The position numbers were made by a program, and so were the translations under genes. 19,102 nucleotides of DNA, from assembly GCA_023426625.1 (NCBI GenBank), contig JAFAAJ010000129.1:1-19102 (forward strand). The letters are read 5' to 3'. This DNA is from Bacteroidota bacterium. Lineage in GTDB: Bacteria; Bacteroidota; Bacteroidia; Flavobacteriales; Weeksellaceae. A model generated the notes under the pieces. The model was not told the origin of the DNA and made no database searches. It worked only from the letters and a program-made list of their open reading frames with translations. This document shows positions 7,701 through 14,565 of this stretch, piece by piece. Position 1 is the first letter of the stretch, and the number at the start of each line of letters is the position of its first letter.

Positions 7701-8522
7701 CTTACAGGTCTGCTTGAATTAACGAAGTATGAAATGCAGGTAGCAAATGTATGTAGCGGTACGCCGGGTAATTATACTCCGTTGTATTACTTCATTACTC
7801 CTACCGTAGTACATTGCCCTATGTCTTCTGCTAACTCTGCTAATGAATATATTTCAAAAGTGACTGTGAAGCCTAATGGTAAACCAACAATGGAAAACGC
7901 ATCAGGAGCATCCAACTATACAGATTATACAGGTGTACCTGCAGCATTAATTGAATTGATTCAGGGATCTACAGGTAATGAAATTTCAATTGAAAAATCA
8001 TGGGTAGGTGCTAATAATGATGAGGGTATTGCAGTTTGGATCGACTTTAACAGAAACGGTAATTTCGAACCAAATGAAAGAATCCTTGCTTCTGCACCTA
8101 ACGCTACGACTCCTATCAAAGGAACATTCAGTGTACCGACTGATGCATTTATAAGTACGGCTGATTACAAATATGTTCTGATGAGAGTTGCCCTACAGAG
8201 AGGTGGAATTCCAGTAAGCTGTACGAACTTTGCAGACGGAGAAGTAGAGGACTATACTGTAAGAATTTCTAAACAGCCTGTTCCTAATTCTCTTAATCAG
8301 AATGATATCATGATTTACCCTAACCCGGTAAGCTCGGTATTATATGTTAAGAATATCAGCAAGAAAGCGAAGTACACTATTTACAACGCTGCAGGACAGG
8401 TTATCGCGAACGGAGTTCTATTGAACAACCAGATCAATGTAACTAAGCTCATCAATGGAGTATATGTGATCGACATTGAAGACGGTGAAAAATCTGTTCA
8501 AAAGAAATTTATTAAAGAATAA
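4761..8522 (+). CDS. T9SS-exported modular surface protein (choice-of-anchor-J-like modules, FN3 domains, GEVED, sorting domain)
   Basis: 1253 residues. A signal peptide (about 1-25, basic start MKKYS then a Leu/Ile-rich core) is followed by three copies of a jelly-roll-like module of about 168 residues starting at P30, P300 and P570. Each ends in a conserved block such as TMRLVFEWRNDGI and VAIDNI. FN3 domains with the WWVRAVCS-type strand separate the copies (about 200-290 and 470-560). More FN3 domains follow at about 740-830, 833-922 and 928-1010. A GEVED domain (about 1019-1168, ADGEVEDYTVRI) and a T9SS type A sorting domain (about 1178-1253, IYPNPV and NGVYVIDIEDG) complete it. The protein is thus exported by the Sec and T9SS routes and anchored to or released from the cell surface, probably for adhesion or glycan binding. 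No catalytic domain is visible. It has its own promoter and a strong terminator. Confidence 0.93.
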   Translation: MKKYSTFLILLLCLINMGIIPKTYGQATLPYSQDFSAGNDFTLNNGTQANKWFHGAVTGNPGNSLFISNDNGVTNAYTVNSSSVVQAYRDFTIPAGSTIATFSFDWKAAGESTWDYLRVWLVPATFNPTAGTQIGAGAGRTQIGQFNLQTTWQTYMSPTLNISAYAGSTMRLVFEWRNDGILGAQPPVAIDNINLFIPTCLVPSNMAVGTVTANSATLSWTAPSPVPANGYEYYLSTTNTAPTAGTSGTPVTGTSVNLGATLTPNTTYYWWVRAVCSSTDSSIWMPGPNFTTTQIPATIPYFQNFDTSNDLGFTSGTQANKWYYGSATGNPANSIYISNDNGVTNGYNVNSSSVVHAYRDIAVPTGTTLAYLLFDWKGFGESTFDYLRVWMVPSSFMPTAGTQITAGAGRIQIGGNFNQQTTWQNYLNTAVNLSSFAGGTMRLVFEWRNDGIIGTQPAIAVDNIHLLIPSCFVPTAMGVTTVTSTTAAISWNAPNPVPANGYQIYYNTTGIPPTAATVGTAVAGTSTTLSPLTPNTTYYWWVRSMCSPTNPSIWVAGPSFTTTQIPATIPYYQPFTGPNDFGFTSGTQTNKWAYGAATGNPGNSIYISNDAGVSNAYTITTTSVTHAYRDIAVPAGTTIAKLSFDWKAQGESSFDYLRVWLVPATYMPNAGTQITAGTGRVQLGANYNLQNTWQSYLNNTLNLSTFAGSTMRLVFEWRNDSSGGTQPPVAIDNVKLLICSTATPVVTLGAPTHNSIVLTWPQNSGEASYTVRYRPVGSPTWDVVTVPAQPYPTPTNTTTLTGLMPATLYEVEVAAVCNTTTGMYSHQEFTTRCDPTPPNVTISNVTTNSAQVTWTPLATSATYYLRYRIVGTTGWTDITLPLPPANTITLTGLNIYTTYEVQIANKCDNETTLNAYSSPQVFTTERTCEIAPPGLTITNITTTRAVVVWDPFPGATYILRYRKVGIPSWTEIPVAVNTYTLTGLLELTKYEMQVANVCSGTPGNYTPLYYFITPTVVHCPMSSANSANEYISKVTVKPNGKPTMENASGASNYTDYTGVPAALIELIQGSTGNEISIEKSWVGANNDEGIAVWIDFNRNGNFEPNERILASAPNATTPIKGTFSVPTDAFISTADYKYVLMRVALQRGGIPVSCTNFADGEVEDYTVRISKQPVPNSLNQNDIMIYPNPVSSVLYVKNISKKAKYTIYNAAGQVIANGVLLNNQINVTKLINGVYVIDIEDGEKSVQKKFIKE
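4848..6970 (+). repeat. Tandem 810 bp (270-residue) repeats within the T9SS protein gene
   Basis: The PY(S/F/Y)Q-F start of each module occurs at residues 30, 300 and 570, an exact 270-residue spacing. DNA similarity remains visible, for example acacagataccggc followed by cattcca/aattcca at the starts of copies two and three (about 5638 and 6448). The third copy lacks the YYWWVR-type FN3 partner and continues into different FN3 domains. Confidence 0.85.
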
Positions 8523-8542
8523 TAATTTCAAACCTTAAATAG

Positions 8543-8575
8543 AATAAGCTCTCATTTCTGAGAGCTTATTTTTTT
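8543..8575 (+). terminator. Intrinsic terminator of the T9SS protein gene
   Basis: A perfect 12 bp stem (aataagctctca / tgagagcttatt, loop tttc) is followed by a T run to 8575, starting about 20 bases after the stop codon. Confidence 0.9.
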
Positions 8576-8656
8576 GTTAGATGTAGAATTTGTATTGTCT
8601 AGCTTCCCCGAGCATCATTGTCCTAATAAAATTAGGGATGAATTACAATTTAAATT

Positions 8657-8918
8657 AACCTCAGTTCGGGATAAGGGATATTTTAAATAATTGATTTTCA
8701 AAATAAAATTATTTTATCGCAAAGAGAAACAAAGAAATATTTAATTTTTGAACGCTTTTGAGTTAAACAATGTCACCTCGTTTATCAAAGTAATACAAGA
8801 ATTTTGTATTACTTTGATAAGTTTCACGCCTTTGTATATCTTAAATTTTTTAAAAACCATGTGATTAATACTTTTGTTTAGCTTTGCGTGGTATATAAGC
8901 TTATCCCGAACTCAGGTT
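8657..8918 (+). mobile_element. MITE-like element with terminal inverted repeats and AAATT target duplication
   Basis: The element is 262 bp with no ORF. Terminal inverted repeats are aacctcagttcgggataag (8657-8675) and its complement at 8900-8918, with one mismatch. Both ends are flanked by AAATT (8652-8656 and 8919-8923), consistent with a 5 bp target-site duplication. A central perfect palindrome has 17 bp arms at 8782-8798 and 8804-8820. The two halves also share a subterminal cgcaaag-aaacaaa motif in inverted orientation. A truncated near-identical copy lies at 1204-1379 in the opposite orientation. The source transposase is not in the window. Confidence 0.7.
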
Positions 8919-8970
8919 AAATTAAATATATCCTGCAATTCAAACCTATTATAATGATCATACCTAATAA

Positions 8971-8992
8971 AAAAACCTCCCTTATGGGAGGT
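8971..8992 (-). terminator. Probable intrinsic terminator downstream of guaA
   Basis: A 7 bp stem (acctccc / gggaggt, loop ttat) is followed on the minus strand by a run of U residues (A7 on the plus strand up to 8975). It lies about 130 bases after the guaA stop. The AT-rich stretch between, 8993-9119, holds only a weak small hairpin (gaatta/taattc, about 9024-9041). Confidence 0.7.
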
Positions 8993-9119
8993 AAAAACAC
9001 AAATGATGAAAAAAAAATTATTTTGAATTATTTATTTAATTCTAAACAAATATAATATTTGATTAATATTTTTTATGCGTACAATCATAAATGGGAAAAT
9101 TTCCATTATAGGGTTCAAT

Positions 9120-10649
9120 TTACTCCCATTCAATTGTTGCTGGCGGTTTGCTTGAAATGTCATAAGCTACTCTGTTAATACCTCTTACCTCATTGATAAT
9201 TCTGTTGGAAACAGTTTCCAGGAATTCGTAAGGCAATTTGCTCCATGTAGCGGTCATGAAATCAATAGTGTTAGCAGAACGTACGACTGCGGTGTATTCG
9301 TAGGTTCTTTCGTCTCCCATTACTCCGACAGATTTTACAGGAAGTAAAACAACAAATGCCTGAGATACCTTCTCGTATAAATCATTTTTATATAATTCTT
9401 CAATAAAGATATCGTCCGCTTCCTGAAGGATTCTTACTTTTTCAGCATCTACAGCTCCCAACACTCTGATTCCTAATCCAGGTCCAGGGAAAGGGTGTCT
9501 GTAAACCAAATGATGTGGAATTCCCAACTCTTCACCCACTTTTCTTACTTCATCCTTGAAAAGTTCTCTTAACGGCTCTAAAAGCTCAAATTCCATATCT
9601 TCAGGAAGTCCTCCTACATTGTGGTGTGACTTGATAACTGCTGAAGGTCCGTTTACAGACTGGCTCTCGATAACGTCAGGATAAATTGTTCCTTGTGCTA
9701 AAAATTTCGCCCCTTCAATTTTATGGGATTCTTCATCAAAAACGTGGATAAACTCGTTTCCAATGATCTTCCTTTTTTGTTCAGGATCATCTACTCCTTC
9801 CAACTTGGATAAGAATCTTTTGGAAGCATCAACCATTTTGATATTCATATGGAAATGTTCCCCGTAATTATCCATTACTTTTTTACCTTCATCTTTTCTC
9901 AGCAAACCGGTATCTACGAAGATACAAGTCAACTGATCACCGATCGCTTTATGGATCAAAACGGCAGCAACTGAAGAGTCTACTCCTCCGGAAAGACCCA
10001 GGATCACTTTGTTATCTCCTACTTTCTCACGGATTTCTTCTACTGTTTTTTCAATATAGTTGGTTAACTTCCAGTTTTTCTCTGCCTTACAGATACCGAA
10101 CACAAAGTTTTCAAGTATTTTACCTCCTTCTTCCGTATGGGAAACTTCCGGGTGGAACTGTACACAGTAAATATTTTTTTCAGCATTGGAAATAGAAGCA
10201 AACACTCCTGAAGTAGCATTCAGTTCAAAACCTGGAGGAAGCATTCCTACTTCATCAAAATGGCTCATCCATACAACAGAGTTTTGAGCAACCCCTTGTA
10301 GTAAAGCGCTTTCTTTTACAATTTTCAAATGAGCTTTTCCATACTCTCCTTTTACTCCTTTATGCACTTTTCCACCTAAAAGGTGTGCTGTCAACTGCAT
10401 TCCGTAGCAAATTCCCAAAACAGGAATACCTTGCTCGTATAATTCTTTTTCAACTAAATGCGCATTTTCGGCATTCACAGAGCTTGGTCCACCTGAAAGG
10501 ATGATCCCTTTCGGCTGTTTTTCCAAAATAGTTTGTATAGGTGTATTGAAAGGCAGGATCTCGGAATACACTCCCATCTCACGGATTCTTCTTCCGATAA
10601 GCTGGTTATATTGTGATCCGAAATCTAATATGATAATACCGTTATTCAT
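9120..10649 (-). CDS. guaA: GMP synthase (glutamine-hydrolysing)
   Basis: 509 residues from the ATG at 10649; an in-frame TTG two codons earlier is possible but less likely. The enzyme converts XMP, ATP and glutamine to GMP in the cytoplasm. The N-terminal class I glutamine amidotransferase has nucleophile Cys81 (GICYGMQ) and His166/Glu168 (QFHPE). The ATP-pyrophosphatase domain has the PP-loop LSGGVDSSV (219-227). The dimerisation domain ends in the typical KPPATIEWE. It is the last gene of the purine cluster and is separated from purD by a terminator and a heptamer-periodic tract, so it may be transcribed separately. Length and motifs are typical of the family. Confidence 0.98.
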   Translation of the reverse strand: MNNGIIILDFGSQYNQLIGRRIREMGVYSEILPFNTPIQTILEKQPKGIILSGGPSSVNAENAHLVEKELYEQGIPVLGICYGMQLTAHLLGGKVHKGVKGEYGKAHLKIVKESALLQGVAQNSVVWMSHFDEVGMLPPGFELNATSGVFASISNAEKNIYCVQFHPEVSHTEEGGKILENFVFGICKAEKNWKLTNYIEKTVEEIREKVGDNKVILGLSGGVDSSVAAVLIHKAIGDQLTCIFVDTGLLRKDEGKKVMDNYGEHFHMNIKMVDASKRFLSKLEGVDDPEQKRKIIGNEFIHVFDEESHKIEGAKFLAQGTIYPDVIESQSVNGPSAVIKSHHNVGGLPEDMEFELLEPLRELFKDEVRKVGEELGIPHHLVYRHPFPGPGLGIRVLGAVDAEKVRILQEADDIFIEELYKNDLYEKVSQAFVVLLPVKSVGVMGDERTYEYTAVVRSANTIDFMTATWSKLPYEFLETVSNRIINEVRGINRVAYDISSKPPATIEWE

Positions 10650-10666
10650 TGTCAAATTTTATTAAT

Positions 10667-10725
10667 GTTTAGGCTATCGGCTGTAAGCATTAGGCTGTTG
10701 ATATACTTAAAGCTTACTGCTTATT
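10667..10725 (-). repeat. Degenerate 7-bp-periodic tract upstream of guaA
   Basis: On the minus strand, taag recurs at steps of 7 (starting 10723, 10716, 10709), and cagcc/tagcc recurs at 10697, 10683 and 10676 (14 and 7). The whole tract is built of AGC/TAAGC-like degenerate heptamers, about 20 bases before the guaA ATG. Confidence 0.55.
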
Positions 10726-10735
10726 AAATGTTTTA

Positions 10736-10771
10736 CAAAAAAAGACTTGGAAGCGCTCCAAATCTTTTTTC
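10736..10771 (-). terminator. Intrinsic terminator downstream of purD
   Basis: A 9 bp stem (agacttgga 10743-10751 / tccaaatct 10757-10765, one wobble pair) has an A run on the left and a T run on the right. On the minus strand it lies just after the purD stop (10782) and before guaA. It is symmetrical enough to work in both directions. Confidence 0.75.
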
Positions 10772-10781
10772 GTGGTTTTTA

Positions 10782-12020
10782 TTAGAATTTTCCGATGTCT
10801 TCTCTGTAGAAACTATAGTCGAAGTGAACAGGAATGGCATCTTCATAAACTTTCTTACGGGCTTCGTCATAAGTAGCACCTGTAGCTACCAGGTTCAATA
10901 CTCTACCTCCGTTAGAAACTACCTTATCGCCTTTCTTAATCGCTCCTGCGTATAATAGCTGGCTATGTTTCACTTTATTTTCTCCTACGATCTCGAAGCC
11001 TGTTTCAATGTTTCTAGGATAACCTCCTGAACACATTACCAGACAAACAGCTTTTTCGTCTTTGAACTTCAGTTCGATATCTTTTCCGTTCATACAGTCA
11101 TTGATTACATCTAAAAGGTTGTTTTCCATTAGAGCCATCAATACCTGAGTTTCAGGGTCACCGAATCTCATGTTATATTCAAGAAGGTAAGTTCCGTTTT
11201 TAGTCACCATTAATCCGAAGAAAATGATTCCTTTAAAGCTGAATCCTTCTCCTTTAAGACCTTTGATGGTAGGTTCTAAAATATTTTTTTCGAAATCTGC
11301 ATAATGTTCCTGGGTAAATTCAGGGCTTGGTGCTACAGATCCCATACCTCCTGTGTTTGGACCTTTATCACCGTTACCTGCTTTTTTATAATCTTTTACA
11401 GGAATACACGGGAATAATTTTTCACCGTTTGAGAATGCAATGATAGATGCTTCAAAACCTTGTAAAAATTCCTCGATAACCAAACGGATTCCAGCGTCTC
11501 CATAAATCCTGCGGATCATGAAATCATGGATGGTAGCTTCTGCTTCTTCTACAGTATCACAGATTACTACCCCTTTTCCACCAGCTAAACCGCTTGCTTT
11601 GATCACTAAAGGATATTCCTGTTTCTGAACATATTCTTTAGCTTCCGGATATGAATCAAACACCACAGCTTTTGCTGTTTTGATATCATAGGTCTGCATA
11701 AATTTCTTAGAGAAAGCTTTACTTCCTTCAAGACTTGCTACTTTTTGAGTAGGACCGAAAACCTTAAGATCATGTTTCTTAAATTCATCTTTTAAACCAG
11801 CTACCAAAGGAGCTTCAGGACCTACGATCGTTAAATCGATCTTTTCTTTAATGGCGAAATCTCTAAGTTCAGCGATCTCTGATAAATGAACATTTTTCCC
11901 AATTGCATCGGTAGTAGCATTTCCATTAGCAAAAAACATTTTAGTGACTCTGGAGTCTTTATGAAGTTTTGCTGCTAAGGCAGATTCTCTTCCACCTTCA
12001 CCTATGATTAATATTCTCAT
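10782..12020 (-). CDS. purD: Phosphoribosylamine-glycine ligase (GAR synthetase)
   Basis: 412 residues. The enzyme joins 5-phosphoribosylamine and glycine with ATP to give GAR, step two of de novo purine synthesis. It is an ATP-grasp enzyme: N-terminal GEGGRESALA (7-16), ATP-grasp lysine strand with K141 and GLAGGKGVV (144-152), PNTGGMGSVAPSP (221-233), and the metal-binding block EYNMRFGDPETQ (281-292). Many homologues have GREHALA at the N-terminus; here Ser replaces that His. Length is slightly below the usual 420-430. It lies 88 bases after purH with a promoter-like box in the gap, and is followed by a terminator. Confidence 0.97.
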   Translation of the reverse strand: MRILIIGEGGRESALAAKLHKDSRVTKMFFANGNATTDAIGKNVHLSEIAELRDFAIKEKIDLTIVGPEAPLVAGLKDEFKKHDLKVFGPTQKVASLEGSKAFSKKFMQTYDIKTAKAVVFDSYPEAKEYVQKQEYPLVIKASGLAGGKGVVICDTVEEAEATIHDFMIRRIYGDAGIRLVIEEFLQGFEASIIAFSNGEKLFPCIPVKDYKKAGNGDKGPNTGGMGSVAPSPEFTQEHYADFEKNILEPTIKGLKGEGFSFKGIIFFGLMVTKNGTYLLEYNMRFGDPETQVLMALMENNLLDVINDCMNGKDIELKFKDEKAVCLVMCSGGYPRNIETGFEIVGENKVKHSQLLYAGAIKKGDKVVSNGGRVLNLVATGATYDEARKKVYEDAIPVHFDYSFYREDIGKF

Positions 12021-12046
12021 ATTTTATAATTATCTAGTCTATTTTA

Positions 12047-12078
12047 CAAATATATAATTTTGAATGCTATAAATACAA
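12047..12078 (-). promoter_or_regulatory. Putative internal promoter upstream of purD
   Basis: Minus strand: TTG at 12078-12076, a 21-base spacer, then TATATTTG (12054-12047), matching the Bacteroidetes -33/-7 pattern. The ATG of purD is 26 bases further on. Such boxes are frequent by chance in AT-rich DNA. Confidence 0.5.
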
Positions 12079-12108
12079 TCTCAAAATCAATTTTTATTTC
12101 TATTTTAA

Positions 12109-13626
12109 TTAGTGTAAAAAGTGTCTGATCCCTGTAAACATCATCGGAATGCTGTGTTCATTTGCTGCATCGATGCTGTCCTGATCTTTCACACTTCCAC
12201 CCGGCTGGATGATCGCTTTGATACCTTCCTGAGCACAGAAATCTACCACATCACGGAAAGGGAAGAAAGCGTCTGAAGCCAATACCAAATCTCCTGAGAA
12301 TTTTTCTTTTGCTCTTTCGATAGCCTGTTGTGTTGCCCAGATTCTATTCACCTGACCACCACCGATACCGAAAGCCTGAATACCGTTGGAAACAACAATA
12401 GCATTGGATTTTACATACTTCACTACTCTCTGAGAGAACATCAATGCTTTTTTCTGTTCTTCTGTAGGCTGTACATTGGTAACCACTTTGATGTCATCAG
12501 AAAAATGAGTGTCATTATCCTGCACCAAGATTCCACCGTCAATTTTCACCCAGGTCTGTTTATCAGAAACAGGGTTTACGATTTTTATAATTCTTAGATT
12601 TTTCTTCTTTCTTAAAATTTCCAGAGCTTCTTCATCAAATTCAGGAGCCATTACAATTTCAAGGAAAGTTTTATTAAGTTCTTCCGCTGTTGCTGCATCT
12701 ATTTTGTAGTTCATGGCAACAATTCCGCCAAAGATAGAAACCGGATCACATTCGAAGGTTTTCTGATAGGTTTCCAATGCTGAAGTACCGATTGCTACTC
12801 CACAAGGCGTAGAGTGTTTCACTGCGCAACAAGCCATTTCTTCTTTGAACTCAGTCACAACTTTCCAGCAAAGATCCATATCTCTAAGGTTGTTGAAAGA
12901 AAGCTCTTTTCCTCCCAATTGCTCGAAATCTTTCATGGCACCGTTCTCAAATGTAGAAACGTAGTAAGCAGCTGTTTGATGTGGGTTTTCACCGTATCTA
13001 AGGTCAGAAACTTTTTTGTAAGATGCATTCAGATAGGTAGGATATTCTTCTTCTAAAAGCATTCTTGAAATAGCTGCGTCATAGGCAGAAGTAAGGTTAA
13101 ATACTTTTCCGGCTAATTTCTTACGTGTTTCCAAGTAAGTATCCCCGTTTTGTTCCATTTCCAGTTTTACTGCTGTATAATCTTCTACGTCAGTAATTAC
13201 AGTTACGGAATCAAAGTTTTTAGCCGCAGAACGTAGCATTGAAGGACCACCGATGTCGATGAACTCTACTTTCTCGTGTAAAGAAATGTCTTTGTTCACA
13301 TTTTCAAAGAAAGGATACAGGTTCACGATCACCATGTCTATCAACCCGATTCCGTGTTCCTGAACGGTGTTCATGTGCTCTTCATTGGAGCGAACAGCCA
13401 AAAGTCCTCCATGAACTTTAGGGTGTAAAGTCTTCACTCTTCCGTCCAACATTTCAGGGAAATTGGTAACCTCATCAATCTGAATTGGATTTAAACCAGC
13501 ATCCTTTAAGTGTTTGAAAGTTCCTCCCGTAGAAATTAATTCATAATTCTGGGCTTCCAAAAACTGCGCGAATTCAATTAATCCGCTTTTGTCAGAAACA
13601 CTGATTAAAACTCTCTTTTTGCTCAT
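12109..13626 (-). CDS. purH: Bifunctional AICAR formyltransferase / IMP cyclohydrolase
   Basis: 505 residues. It catalyses the last two steps of IMP synthesis: formylation of AICAR with 10-formyl-THF, and ring closure. The N-terminal MGS-like cyclohydrolase domain shows SVSDKSGL (9-16), STGGT (32-36) and DGRVKTLHPKVHGG (61-74). The transformylase domain shows DLRYGENPHQ (208-217), the catalytic Lys270-His271 in KHSTPCG, and the typical ending TGIRHFLH. The usual KHxNPCG is here KHSTPCG; the catalytic Lys-His pair is intact. The leader contains a short heptamer tract and a 7 bp hairpin. The gap of 296 bases to purN on its upstream side is filled with repeats. Confidence 0.98.
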   Translation of the reverse strand: MSKKRVLISVSDKSGLIEFAQFLEAQNYELISTGGTFKHLKDAGLNPIQIDEVTNFPEMLDGRVKTLHPKVHGGLLAVRSNEEHMNTVQEHGIGLIDMVIVNLYPFFENVNKDISLHEKVEFIDIGGPSMLRSAAKNFDSVTVITDVEDYTAVKLEMEQNGDTYLETRKKLAGKVFNLTSAYDAAISRMLLEEEYPTYLNASYKKVSDLRYGENPHQTAAYYVSTFENGAMKDFEQLGGKELSFNNLRDMDLCWKVVTEFKEEMACCAVKHSTPCGVAIGTSALETYQKTFECDPVSIFGGIVAMNYKIDAATAEELNKTFLEIVMAPEFDEEALEILRKKKNLRIIKIVNPVSDKQTWVKIDGGILVQDNDTHFSDDIKVVTNVQPTEEQKKALMFSQRVVKYVKSNAIVVSNGIQAFGIGGGQVNRIWATQQAIERAKEKFSGDLVLASDAFFPFRDVVDFCAQEGIKAIIQPGGSVKDQDSIDAANEHSIPMMFTGIRHFLH

Positions 13627-13652
13627 TTTACTTTCGATTTTTTACTTTTTAC
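13626..13652 (-). repeat. Degenerate 7-bp-periodic tract directly before the purH start codon
   Basis: On the plus strand, ttttac occurs at 13626, 13640 and 13647, with the related ttcgat at 13633, so the steps are 7, 7, 7. The tract runs into the ATG of purH. Confidence 0.5.
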
Positions 13653-13668
13653 AGCTATTTCAAACTGT

Positions 13669-13693
13669 ATTCCGGGTCTTTCACCTCCGGAAT
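13669..13693 (-). promoter_or_regulatory. Hairpin in the presumed purH leader
   Basis: Perfect 7 bp arms attccgg (13669-13675) and ccggaat (13687-13693) enclose an 11-base loop. On the minus strand the loop reads aggtgaaagac. No terminator-like U tract follows. It could be a leader structure; its function is unknown. Confidence 0.3.
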
Positions 13694-13779
13694 TACTTTT
13701 ATTTTACTTAGATTTTATTTAAATGTTTTCGAAATATTTTTTGTCAAAATCTAATGTGTTTTTGTTTTAATATCATACT

Positions 13780-13920
13780 GCAGGTTTCTATGCTTAGATT
13801 CCTGCGGAATGACAAAGTGGATGCTTAATGTCAGCTAAATTGAGTCGAAGCTTTCTATTTAACCACCCCGTCAAAAATTCTTTGAACTTTTGACACCCCC
13901 TCCAGAGGAGGGGAATTTTT
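13780..13920. repeat. Composite intergenic repeats between purN and purH
   Basis: This non-coding gap holds a hairpin with 11 bp arms gtcaaaaattc (13870-13880) and gaacttttgac (13884-13894, one mismatch), directly joined to a second hairpin cccctcc aga ggagggg (13897-13913) followed by aattttt. Upstream are gtcattccgcaggaatctaagc (minus strand, about 13795-13816) and a cttcgactcaatttagctgac-like stretch. I recall these as common interspersed repeats in flavobacterial genomes. The hairpin pair lacks a U tract on the minus strand, so it is not an obvious purN terminator. Confidence 0.5.
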
Positions 13921-13922
13921 AT

Positions 13923-14489
13923 TTACTGATTTCCTAGTACCTTGTTAATGGCTTTTGGGAAAATCTCGTACTCGATCTGATGTACTTTTTGTGCCAATGT
14001 TTCAGGGGTATCATTTTCCTCTACATCAAAACATTTTTGAAGAATGGTTTCCCCTTCATCAATTCCTGAAGTCACAAAATGTACGGTAGCTCCGCTTTGT
14101 TTTTCTCCGGCTTCGATAACGGCGTTGTGAACATTCATTCCCCACATTCCCTTTCCTCCGAATTTCGGAAGCAATGCAGGATGGATATTGATTATCTTAC
14201 CTTCCCAGTTTTCACAGAATTCAGGTTTCAGAATGGACAGGAATCCCGCCAATACAATAAGGTCTGTATTTTCCGGAACTACTTTAGCCAGTTCACTGCT
14301 GAAATTCTTTCCTCTTGGAATAAGAATATGATCGATATGATGATTTTTAGCTCTTTCAAGTCCGTAACATTCTCTGTCCGCCACCACTAATGACACTTTA
14401 GCATTCGGAATTTCGCCGTTGTCTATGGTATCTATGATCCTTTGAAGATTGGTTCCTGAACCTGAAACGAGGATAACGATGTTTTTCAT
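13923..14489 (-). CDS. purN: Phosphoribosylglycinamide formyltransferase (GAR transformylase)
   Basis: 188 residues from the ATG at 14489. An upstream in-frame ATG at 14507 would add only MYFRRH before the conserved N-terminus MKNIVILVSGSGTNLQ. The enzyme transfers a formyl group from 10-formyl-THF to GAR, step three of purine synthesis. Visible motifs are the phosphate-binding GSGTNLQ (10-16), NIHPALLPKF with catalytic Asn101 and His103, and Asp144 in SGIDEGE. These correspond to the Asn-His-Asp triad of the E. coli enzyme. Length is close to the usual 190-210. It lies 67 bases after purM, and its leader carries a heptamer-periodic inverted repeat. Confidence 0.97.
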   Translation of the reverse strand: MKNIVILVSGSGTNLQRIIDTIDNGEIPNAKVSLVVADRECYGLERAKNHHIDHILIPRGKNFSSELAKVVPENTDLIVLAGFLSILKPEFCENWEGKIINIHPALLPKFGGKGMWGMNVHNAVIEAGEKQSGATVHFVTSGIDEGETILQKCFDVEENDTPETLAQKVHQIEYEIFPKAINKVLGNQ

Positions 14490-14502
14490 ATGTCTTCTAA
14501 AA

Positions 14503-14565
14503 TACATGTAAAACGTACAATGTATTTTAACTGCTTTTTACATTGTACTTTATACATTATACAGC
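14503..14565 (-). repeat. 7-bp-periodic tract with inverted repeat between purM and purN
   Basis: On the minus strand, gta starts at 14562, 14555, 14548 and 14541 (steps of 7), then gca at 14534, then tac at 14524, 14517 and 14510 (steps of 7). A perfect 10 bp inverted repeat, gtacaatgta (14548-14539) and tacattgtac (14524-14515), has a 14-base loop. The tract begins inside the last codons of purM. Confidence 0.6.

Noticed and set aside
9047..9054. TATATTTG box on the minus strand between guaA and its terminator
   Set aside because: No -33 partner at a suitable distance and no ORF or structured RNA follows; likely chance in AT-rich DNA.
10653..10655. TTG start for guaA
   Set aside because: The ATG two codons downstream gives the usual N-terminus (MNNGIIILDFGSQ).
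13897..13920. GC hairpin followed by aattttt as an intrinsic terminator
   Set aside because: Its T run is on the plus strand, where no gene precedes it; on the minus strand after purN there is no U tract. Treated as a repeat.
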